A DNA stretch of 64,000 nucleotides from Schistocerca nitens (taxonomy: Eukaryota > Arthropoda > Insecta > Orthoptera > Acrididae), in NCBI RefSeq assembly GCF_023898315.1, contig NC_064618.1, positions 186,797,548-186,861,547 of the forward strand, read 5' to 3'. The translations under genes and the position numbers were made by a program. Of this stretch, positions 56,850 through 64,000 are shown in pieces. The notes beneath the pieces are model-generated. The model had not been told where the DNA came from. It was given only the letters and a program-made list of their open reading frames with translations, and made no database searches. Position 1 is the stretch's first letter. Each line of letters opens with the position of its first letter.

Positions 56850-57990
56850 CCAGGAAGGGGGGGGGGGGTAGACATCCGAGCCTATATAAGTGAGCGGCCA
56901 TCTTGGCCAGGGGTCACCCCTGAAAAGAACTGTGGCCTCGAAGTCGGCACCGCCGTGAAGGAGGCCACGGCAACCAGGCCACGGCAACCCTTAAAGCCGT
57001 CATGGTGGCAGAGAGGTCTGCCTTCGCAGCCGCCGTGACTGCAGAGAAGGAAGAGGCCTTGAGGCAACTGCGTGCAGTCTTCGCCCAAGGCCTCTGTGCT
57101 GCCGAACCTGCGAACACTCCTGCGACCTCGCAGAAGGACGTTCGCATGCCTGTCCCAGTGGCTGCCCCAGCAGCAGCACCGCTGGAGAGGGGCACAAAGA
57201 AGACAACCGCCGGCCCGGCAGCATCGGCGGCGAACGCCGACCGCCGCGGTGGCGGTCCGCGCAAGAGGCCGAGAAGCCAAACAGGCGGCCCTTCTCGCCG
57301 TTATGCGAGAAAGCGGCGCCCAAGTCTCCGAAGCTCAAGTGGCGCAGTTCGCCGAACAAACGGAGCTCCTCGAGGGTCAAATGCGGTACAACTGCGCCAT
57401 GCAGTAGAGGAGGACGACGCAGAATGGCGGCAGGCTGCCGCCGCTCAGCAACCAGCCTGATGAAGCTGTGCCAAAACACTGACGATTCGGCGCAGCAGAG
57501 GGCATAATGGCAACGCGCTCGTTGCCGCACTAATTTCCTTGTTACAGCGAGGAAGCCGCTGCAGCAGGCCCAGGAGAATCCATACGAGCCCAGCTGCAGC
57601 AACCGGAACACGCAGCGACATAGGAAGAGCAGCAGCAGCAGCTGGTCCAGGAGACGACATCGGCGCCAGCAGCAGCAGCCCTCACCTCCTCGACAAAACT
57701 GATCATTCTATGACAATCTGGCATTGCTCTATGGTATTAATGCATGATACCTAACCACGATCTGTCGCAGATAGCAAGAAACCGCTACTGCCCTTACAAC
57801 TCAACCTGACACTGTCGCAGAGGTTTTTTCCCTTGGCACTTTTTTCCCTCTGCCCTTAAAAACCGCTCTTCTTTCAAGCTTGACTCAGTCAAGCTTTTTC
57901 GATCACTTCTATCACCTAGATGCGCCCGTATTAATGGGTAACCTTACCCAGATGAACGGATAACATCGTAGTTTCTCGCTCCTGAGATCT
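56850..57990 (+). repeat. GC-rich insertion with an ORF, probable retroelement 5' fragment
   Basis: Starts after a G-rich tract (56861-56870) with TATATAAGTG at 56882 and is far richer in GC than its surroundings. It holds the ORF at 57002 and ends in the AT-richer CTTTCAAGCTTGACTCAGTC region. Class unknown. Confidence 0.45.
57002..57460 (+). CDS. Ala/Arg-rich ORF of unknown family
   Basis: 152 codons, starting MVAERSAFAAAVTAEKEEAL, which could form an amphipathic helix, then Ala/Pro-rich and strongly basic parts (GGGPRKRPRSQTGGPSRRYA). The basic character would fit a nucleic-acid-binding ORF1 of a retroelement, but there is no zinc knuckle or other motif. The antisense frame 57000-57611 is also long because of the GC content. 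Reading may continue past 57460 in another frame (RKPLQQAQENPYEPSCSN-like text). Function not known. Confidence 0.35.
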   Translation: MVAERSAFAAAVTAEKEEALRQLRAVFAQGLCAAEPANTPATSQKDVRMPVPVAAPAAAPLERGTKKTTAGPAASAANADRRGGGPRKRPRSQTGGPSRRYARKRRPSLRSSSGAVRRTNGAPRGSNAVQLRHAVEEDDAEWRQAAAAQQPA

Positions 57991-58017
57991 CATCGATTAT
58001 AATTAGTAACTATGCAG

Positions 58018-58600
58018 AGATGACAGTAGACCTTTTGAGTTGGTCACCATGCTTGTGCGAGCGTGGAGGGGCTCCCACTTTTAAAAAAAATTGCCAGTGG
58101 TCAGTCGTTGGTCAGTCGTTTGGCGGGGGGGTGGCGAGCAAGCGCCATTTGTGGGTGGCCCATGTGGTCGTTTGAGTAAGAATTTTTCGCGCCGATTTAT
58201 TTCGACAAAGAGTATTGTTTAATAGTGCAAGTGTGCAAGCATATATTTGGTGAACTGGAAGTGCTATGATTATTTCTGTGAGTACGAATTACGATGTATG
58301 CATCGGCGTAAGTGAACATGTGGCGATCTGTGACTTCGAGCCAAAACTGTTAGAACAAAGAGGACAGTGGGACTTGGGGTTCTATTCGAATTGATTGTGT
58401 AATTATAGCAGGCTAGATTACAGCTATTGGGGGCTCGGAGTCAAATTTTTATTAATGTGGAACTGTAAACCGTCTCACCAGTCTAATTTCATTGCGTGAA
58501 AGAAAAGCACGACGCCAATAAATAGTGATTGAACTGTGTCGTGAAAAATGATTTTGCTGTAATAATTGCCTAATTTTATTCCCTAACATATACTGTACTC
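58018..58600 (+). repeat. Possible LTR and leader of an LTR retrotransposon
   Basis: A non-coding stretch with TGGTCAGTCGTTGGTCAGTC tandem and, at about 58428, ATTGGGGGCTCGGAG, which resembles the primer-binding-site region after a 5' LTR. No matching 3' LTR is in the window, so this is tentative. Confidence 0.35.
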
Positions 58601-58885
58601 ATGTCTGAGAACATTAATTCTAAAACTATAACTAATGCGCTGGTGTGGAACAGTGTACTAATGCACCAAGTGTGGAAATCACCCCCTGAGACGTACGTGA
58701 TAGCCAAAATTTGCACTAACATTTTAAACGAAGATTTGTATATGCACATTCGTGTGAACTCTACAGCCGCACTTATTTGCCGCCCCGTCGCAGACTCTAA
58801 TCCGTTATTGCTAATGTTTACGTGTTTTACTGACAATAATACCTTTGGCAGTCTTGGTGTCGTCATCGATACAGAAGAGGTGTAG
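58601..58885 (+). CDS. 94-codon ORF, possible truncated gag
   Basis: Begins MSENINSKTITNALVWNSVL and is not GC-biased. It follows the LTR-like leader at the distance expected for gag and is cut by the repeat that starts at 58886. There is no recognisable domain, so gag is only inferred from position. Confidence 0.3.
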   Translation: MSENINSKTITNALVWNSVLMHQVWKSPPETYVIAKICTNILNEDLYMHIRVNSTAALICRPVADSNPLLLMFTCFTDNNTFGSLGVVIDTEEV

Positions 58886-59144
58886 TGTAAGTAGGCTGTT
58901 TAGGTTTTTATGTTGGTAACGCCATGTAGCGCTCTATATGAAAATCACTGACTCTTCTGTGTGCAGTCTGTGGCCGGTTTGCATTGTTGGAATTTGCTAT
59001 TGTAGTGTTGGGCAGTTGGCTGTTAACAGCGCGTAGTGTTGCGCAGTTGGAGATGAGCCGCCAGCAGTGGTGGATGTGGGGAGAGAGCGGATGATCGAGC
59101 TGGACGTGTGTCCATCAGAGACAGTAAATTTGTAAGACTCGATG

Positions 59145-59145
<1 letters not shown>

Positions 59146-59210
<65 letters not shown>
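59146..59210. repeat. (TA)n microsatellite
   Basis: About 32 TA units inside the 58886 repeat. The YIYI-type ORFs on the minus strand are artefacts of it. Confidence 0.95.
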
Positions 59211-59213
<3 letters not shown>

Positions 59214-59430
59214 GACTTTTGAACACTATTGAGGTAAATACATTGTTTGTTCGTTATCACTATCTTTCATTTGCTGACTATGGCTATCAGTAGTTAGTGA
59301 CTTCAATAGTCAGAATCTTTCATTTAGCTGGCAGTATTGGCGCTCGCTGTATTGCAGTAGCTCGAGTAATGAAGATTTTTGTGAGGTAAGTAATACATGA
59401 AAGGTATAGGTTATTGTTAGTCAGGGCTGA

Positions 59431-59926
59431 AGTGTTGGCAGAAGAGCCAACACCGTGTTGCTAGAGGAGGCCGAAATGCACGCGTTTAATTACACGCAGA
59501 CTGGCATGAGGTCTGGAACAGGACATTGTCTTGAGAATTGCAAATAAAGTACGTAGATGATGTAATATTTAACTTTAATCCATAATTGGAGTACATCGCT
59601 CTTGATGATACAAAAGTATAATAAGCTCAATATAACTGGTAATGGCGCCTTGCTAGGTCGTAGGAAATGACGTAGCTGAAGGCTATGCTAACTATCGTTT
59701 CGGCAAACGAGAGCGTAATTTGTCAGTGAACCACTGCTATGAACGTCGTCTGTACAACTGGGGCGAGTGCAAGGACGTCTCTCTAGACCTGCCGTGTGGT
59801 GGCGCTCGGTCTGCGAACACTGACAGTGGCGACACGCGGGTCCGACGTATACTAATGGACCGCGGCCGATTTAAAGGCTACCACCTAGCAAGTGTGGTGT
59901 CTGGCGGTGACACCACAAGGGCCATT
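59431..59926 (+). repeat. Solo LTR
   Basis: Starts TGTTGGCAGAAGAGCCAACA (an internal short palindrome) and ends GTCTGGCGGTGACACCACA, so it has TG...CA ends and a length of about 496 bp. It contains CAAATAAAGT at about 59540. There is no internal retrotransposon sequence. The host repeat continues on both sides. Confidence 0.75.
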
Positions 59927-60561
59927 ATTTTGTAGGGATTATTAAAAGTCAGACTGCATTGCGCTAAAAATATTGTGTGTCAGTTTAGTGTTGATCAGAC
60001 TAAGTAAAGAGAGAAATGTCTGAGTACTTTCAGTTTTGCTCAGCTGCTTGAAAATCAAATAACGTAAGGGTTCTGCCATCACAGTAATTCATTACATTTG
60101 CTAAGGGGACGTTTCAGTAGTTCAACATCTTTAGTCACGTTAACACACAAAACACGCTACGACGATCAACGGAGAATCCACCACCATTTATTCTTTGGGG
60201 AGCAGCAAACTCTGCAGTGCTGTGGTGTATCGCGAACGCCCCAGGCACGCTTTGCCACTTAATAATTAAACTAAGAGCGCACATGAAAAGCAGATCTGCA
60301 GAGAGTGTTTTCCAACAAAATTAAGCAGGACCAGACTTGTATGGCCACCCGTGGACGTCATTTCCTACATACGAGGTGTGGCTAGAAAAAAACCGGACTA
60401 GTACTGGTGAAACAATAAAACGAATTCAATAAGGCTGAAAGTCGCGTGGCCTGTCACGTGACTCTCGCTCCGCCTACTGCTCGAGTTTCATCTGCCTCCT
60501 GCACTCAGTCTGCCCGTGGCGTCTGTTTTAATTAGTTGACGTTTTGTCTGTGCGTCGGAAA

Positions 60562-60972
60562 ATGTTGAGTGTACAGAAAGAACAGCGTGTTAACATCAAA
60601 TTTTGTTTCAAACTAGGAAAATCTGCAAGTGAAACGTTTGTAATGTTACAACAAGTGTACGGCGATGATTGTTTATCGCGAACACAAGTGTTTGAGTGGT
60701 TTAAACGATTTAAGGATGGCCGCGAAGACACCAGTGATGACACTCGCACTGGCAGACCATTGTCAGCAAAAACTGATGCAAACATTGAAAAAATCGGTAA
60801 ACTTGTTCGACAAGATCGCCGTTTAACAATCAGAGCAGTGTCTGAGTTAACAGGAGTTGACAAGGAAAGTGTCGAACAAGTTTACCGATTTTTTCAATGT
60901 TTGCATCAGTTTTTGCTGACAATGGTCTGCCAGTGCGAGTGTCATCACTGGTGTCTTCGCGGCCATCTTTAA
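60562..60972 (+). pseudogene. Mariner transposase, N-terminal DNA-binding part, plus-strand arm
   Basis: Starts MLSVQKEQRVNIKFCFKLGK. It keeps the mariner helix-turn-helix (SASETFVMLQQVYGDDCLSR, FEWFKRFKDGRED), the DDTRTGRPLS linker and the second HTH (LTIRAVSELTG) that lies in the loop. At about 60872 the frame crosses into the opposite arm, so the rest (VYRFFQCLHQFLL) is antisense of its own gene. No catalytic Asp residues. The length is about a quarter of a full mariner transposase of about 345 residues. Confidence 0.9.
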
Positions 60973-61120
60973 ATCGTTTAAACCACTCAAACACTTGTGT
61001 TCGCGATAAACAATCATCGCCGTACACTTGTTGTAACATTACAAACGTTTCACTTGCAGATTTTCCTAGTTTGAAACAAAATTTGATGTTAACACGCTGT
61101 TCTTTCTGTACACTCAACAT
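60830..61120 (-). pseudogene. Mariner transposase, N-terminal part, minus-strand arm
   Basis: The same N-terminal sequence as the plus-strand arm, from MLSVQKEQRVN through IEKIGKLVRH, then out of family sequence. The two starts face each other from the outer parts of the palindrome. Confidence 0.9.
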
Positions 61121-61565
61121 TTTCCGACGCACAGACAAAACGTCAACTACTTAAAACAGACGCCACGGGCAGACTGAGTGCAGGAGGCAGATGAAACTCG
61201 AGCAGTAGGCGGAGCGAGAGTCACGTGACAGGCCACGCGACTTTCAGCCTTATTGCATTCGTTTTATTGTTTCACCAGTACTAGTCCGTTTTTTTTTCTA
61301 GCCACACCTCGTATGATATACCGACTGCAACTTTCCGAACACCTTATATTAAACACAGGGATTCTTAATTGTATCTGTCCGTTCACTTTGCTGGAAAGTC
61401 TTGCTTTACTCAACCCCATCCCCCCCCCCCCCCCCACAACTTGATGTGGGTGTCAGATATAACGCTTGTGAAGATGGTTGGATTTAGCGGCTACATGCAA
61501 GAGTAGAGTTGCCTCCAGAGCCGACCTAGGTAAGGTAGGCACGGAAACAGTGCGAGGTCGCTAAC

Positions 61566-61859
61566 CGGCCGGCACGATGTGGAAGACGCAGGGCCTCCGC
61601 TGCTGCCCCACGCTGTTGTCGGCCCAGCACAGCACGGAGCCGTAGTCCATGTCGTTGACGGGGGCGTGCGCCAGCTGCGAGGCGCCCGCTGACCAGTTGA
61701 AGCGCGACTGCGGCACGTCCAGCGTCTCGGCGGAGTTGTTGAAGGCCCAGCGGAAGCCGACGGCCTCCGGGAAGGCCTCCACCTCGCAGCGGACGTGCGC
61801 CACCTCGTGGCGCGCCACGGCGTACACCCGCCGCTGTCCAGGTCGGCACACCGGCTTGT
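61566..61859 (-). CDS. Sidestep-like cell-surface protein, immunoglobulin-domain exon
   Basis: This internal exon is 294 bp and encodes 98 codons. It carries one Ig domain, with the disulfide cysteine in VRCEVEAF, the core tryptophan in FRWAFNN and the second cysteine in DYGSVLCWADN. A second cysteine pair sits at the edges, in PVCRPGQ and PCVFHIVPAG. The sequons NNS and NWS are candidate glycosylation sites. The pattern of a cysteine-containing entry strand, DYGxxLCWAxNxxGxQxxPC, and an exit of HIVPAG is what I know from insect Sidestep-family proteins, which act as surface receptors or ligands (Beat partners) in axon guidance. The exon starts after a TGCTGCAG acceptor and ends at a G|GTTAGC donor, phase 1 at both ends. 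Earlier Ig exons and the signal peptide must lie beyond the right edge. Family assignment is by motif recognition. Confidence 0.85.
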
Positions 61860-62600
61860 CTGCAGCACACAACAAGCCACGTACTCCTCAGTGTCAGCCC
61901 TAGAACTCACACTGTAGATGCGAATTACGTGTGTCACTAAAGTGCGCGTCATTTATGCTGGCGGCCGAGTTTAGGTTCGTTCTGCGCATCTGACGTCAAA
62001 AAAATACAGTGAGCCAATGAATAGAGAACGACGTTGCCAGATCTCGACTGCAGAGCAGAGCACGGACGAGTGTCTTCAGTTTTAGAAACGTTCAGTCATA
62101 AATAAATAGAACAAAAGCAATGTCTTGATAGCAAACTTTGTTTTATAGAAAGTTTGGAAAAACCATTCTTTATACAAATTGCTTCATATTCTATTAATTA
62201 ATTAAACCAAACAAGCAATAAGACTCCTAATTCAGGCGATAGCAAGGAAAGGTGTTTGTATCAATTTCACGAACCGCTTTTTAGCAATAAAGAACAGCGG
62301 TAATTGTTTATTTCCTATTGTACTTCGACGAAGTGCGAGTAATTCATAGGCATACCAACAGTGTTTGTCGGAATTCTTCGTGACCTGTTAGAGTCTTTGT
62401 GGAGGTACTTTGCAGAACGAGCTGCGCTAGCTTAACGGTTTATCTCTGCTTAGCAACGTAAACAGAGATTGCAGTTTGGTTCGCATTGTGAAATAATTTA
62501 AAAATATAGTTGTATTACAGACAGTTATACTTTGAGCGGTGTCCATTATCGTTCATACCCTTCTGACAAGCAATTACACAAAAGTTTCGTTTATCTGGGA
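61860..62600. other. No gene recognised
   Basis: Intron upstream of the Ig exon; contains no supported feature. Confidence 0.4.
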
Positions 62601-62753
62601 CCAGAATATCGGCTTTTGCGGCCGTCCTGAGCGGACGCGCTGTGGCGCTTCTGTTTGGATTTCATGACTCTGCGTAACAGTGTTGTGTAAGCTTGTGATT
62701 GTGGTGATGCAGCATTTTAGTTTCCTTGTTTTCGCGAGCTGTTAACTGCTGAT

Positions 62754-64000
62754 ATGGCAACAATGTTTCCCAGAAAGCTTACCCTAAGATTTGGATTTGA
62801 CAAAGCAACCCGTAATGTTCAGCCAAGTTCACTAGAAATTCATGACTGGATCGTTGACGTTATTGGCATTACTTCGGATCAGACGCACACTGCTTATTAT
62901 GACTTGGAGCAATACTGCTTTTTTGTGAAGCTGCTTTCCCCGTTGGTGCTGGAACGGATTTTGCAGAAATTTGAAGGAAAAGCTGAATTCCGCCATCGCG
63001 ATAATTCGGTGAGTACAGTTACCATTTCAAATGCTGATGTTGATTATAAACAAGTCAGAGTATTTAATTTGCCCCCTGAGGTAGAAAACTGCTACTTAAA
63101 AGACGCATTATCTAAATACGGTGACATCAGGCAAATTCGTAATGAACTATGGTCAAGCCAGCATAGATTGCAATGCTTTAGTGGTGTTCGTTCTGTCGAT
63201 ATGCAAGTCAAACAAAAAATTCCATCTCATATTTTGGTTTGTGGCTACAAAGCGCACGTTATATACAATGGACAGACTTTGACTTGTCATATATGTAATG
63301 AAAGTGGGCATCTCCGGCAAAACTGTCCAAAAAAGGTGTTCGTATTGCAGAATAATTTACAACAGCGTAAAAGGTTAACATTGGCTGATCTTGTGACTGA
63401 AAATCAGATGACGGGTGGTGAAGTTTCCAGCATTTCGGGGAATGTAGACGACAGGCCACAAAATACTCTTGAAGCATTTCCACCATTACTCAGGAAAGAC
63501 ACTGTAGACAATCCGGCTGGAAAAAGTAGTATAGCCACTAACAAGAGACGTCGAACTTGTGACGGCAGTAGCACAGAAGAAGAAGATATCAACCTGTCGC
63601 TGAAAGCTGTAGGTGACATTCAGAAAACAGTACTGCAAACTGTTTCAGACAATATTGTCAGCATAGATTCGAACTCTGAGTCAAGTACATCAGTAGACAA
63701 ATCGAATACGCTACCATCACCGGAACAGGTCGAAGTGACATCAGAGTCCCATTCTGTAGCGCTGGACGCGCCAGTAGATGGCAATGCGCTGCTCTTGGTG
63801 ACGCCACAACCCAGCGCTGCAGTACCCGTACGTCAACCAATGCAGACAGATTCACTCGCGGATGCAACTGAAAGCAAACATGAAGAGGTAGCGAGTGATT
63901 GTCAACAACAGGCGACGTCACAGCCCAAATCCCAAGACGAAGAAGCGGAGTTTTACAGCAATAACACACAAACAGTAAACGAAAGTGTTCATAGAAGTGA
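62754..64000 (+). CDS. Non-LTR retrotransposon ORF1-like protein with CCHC knuckle, runs off the edge
   Basis: An unbroken frame of 415 codons from ATG at 62754 to the window end with no stop. The first 170 residues are mixed alpha/beta in composition and contain VRVFNLPPEVENCYLKDALS and YGDIRQI, which resemble an RNA-recognition-motif fold (RNP-like FNLPPEV, then KYGDIRQIR). A zinc knuckle follows at about residue 180: CHICNESGHLRQNC, the CX2CX4HX4C pattern. After that the protein is Ser/Glu/Thr-rich and probably disordered. RRM-like plus CCHC is the usual make-up of ORF1 nucleic-acid chaperones of LINEs. An ORF2 would be expected beyond the edge. It lies in the host intron, antisense to the Side-like gene. 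No break suggests a young copy. Confidence 0.75.
   Translation, partial: MATMFPRKLTLRFGFDKATRNVQPSSLEIHDWIVDVIGITSDQTHTAYYDLEQYCFFVKLLSPLVLERILQKFEGKAEFRHRDNSVSTVTISNADVDYKQVRVFNLPPEVENCYLKDALSKYGDIRQIRNELWSSQHRLQCFSGVRSVDMQVKQKIPSHILVCGYKAHVIYNGQTLTCHICNESGHLRQNCPKKVFVLQNNLQQRKRLTLADLVTENQMTGGEVSSISGNVDDRPQNTLEAFPPLLRKDTVDNPAGKSSIATNKRRRTCDGSSTEEEDINLSLKAVGDIQKTVLQTVSDNIVSIDSNSESSTSVDKSNTLPSPEQVEVTSESHSVALDAPVDGNALLLVTPQPSAAVPVRQPMQTDSLADATESKHEEVASDCQQQATSQPKSQDEEAEFYSNNTQTVNESVHRS

Larger units (their letters stand above)
58886..60120 (+). repeat. Dispersed grasshopper repeat split by a solo LTR
   Basis: Begins TGTAAGTAGGCTGTTTAGGT and contains TAACGCCATGTAGCGCTCTA and GTGAGCCGCCAGCAG-like text. 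At 59425 it stops within GTTAGTCAGGGC, and it resumes at 59927 with GGGCCATTATTTTGTAGGGA. The end AAGGGGACGTTTCAGTAG is near 60120. I recognise it as a common family of this lineage, probably non-autonomous; class not certain. Confidence 0.6.
60370..61313. mobile_element. Mariner-derived palindrome (fold-back element)
   Basis: Two inverted arms of about 442 bp (60370-60811 and 60871-61313) surround a 59-bp loop. Each begins TACGAGGTGTGGCTAG, the mariner-type inverted end, and contains the 5' part of a mariner transposase gene. I see only a few mismatches between the arms. The catalytic half of the transposase is absent, so it cannot move itself. Confidence 0.93.

Noticed and set aside
57000..57611. 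203-codon minus-strand ORF
   Set aside because: It overlaps the plus-strand ORF and has the Arg/Leu-rich look of antisense GC-rich DNA. Neither strand is certain, but the plus strand has a TATA-like upstream element.
58997..59260. Minus-strand ORFs with long YI or IY runs
   Set aside because: Translation of the (TA)n microsatellite.
1..64000. CRISPR arrays, operons or bacterial-type regulatory sites
   Set aside because: The window is eukaryotic intronic DNA; no regularly spaced repeats with unique spacers were seen.

Overview
This window looks like intron-rich genomic DNA from an orthopteran insect, most likely a grasshopper or locust of the Schistocerca type. I base this on four small conserved coding exons spread over about 44 kb of repeat-filled DNA, on several copies of one tRNA-headed SINE, and on repeat families I associate with grasshoppers. 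The species call rests on recognition, not on a search.

The host gene is on the minus strand and runs right to left. It encodes a cell-surface immunoglobulin-superfamily protein of the insect Sidestep (Side) type. I see an Ig-domain exon (61566-61859), a fibronectin-III exon (46347-46643), a transmembrane exon (40596-40862) and a cytoplasmic-tail exon (about 17735-17889). All three internal junctions are phase 1 and the joined reading frame is continuous. The introns are about 14.9, 5.5 and 22.7 kb. The 5' exons (signal peptide and earlier Ig domains) lie beyond the right edge, and the 3' end may lie beyond the left edge.

The rest is mostly mobile DNA. From left to right: a broken Tc1 element with matching terminal repeats (227-1686) and a hairpin MITE; three decayed head-to-tail copies of a gag-only non-LTR element (about 2726-9290, minus strand); a Jockey-like RT relic (9340-10545); Penelope pieces (10556-11450); a LINE split by another LINE (12225-14705); a Tc1 relic and several MITEs (14750-19623); a 3.6-kb inverted dimer of a Penelope-like retroelement inside one 14-bp target-site duplication (22579-26158); LINE relics (26765-29703); a Penelope GIY-YIG relic (about 30268-30810); a repeat with a nearly complete hammerhead-like motif (about 35,950); a Tc1 element with an intact transposase (36990-38411) and a decayed relative (39095-40489); more Tc1 relics (44360-46245, 50925-51175); an RTE-like LINE inserted inside a SINE (47935-50915); a Gypsy relic carrying a clean SINE insertion (51745-53071); a GC-rich ORF and LTR-like DNA (56850-58885); a repeat split by a solo LTR (58886-60120); a 0.94-kb mariner palindrome (60370-61313); and the open 5' part of a non-LTR ORF1 with a CCHC knuckle (62754 to the edge).

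The most interesting structures are the palindromes (Penelope dimer, mariner fold-back, 19.27-19.62 kb hairpin) and a hammerhead-ribozyme-like core that recurs in at least four repeat contexts, each time with one extra nucleotide between the first conserved box and helix II.
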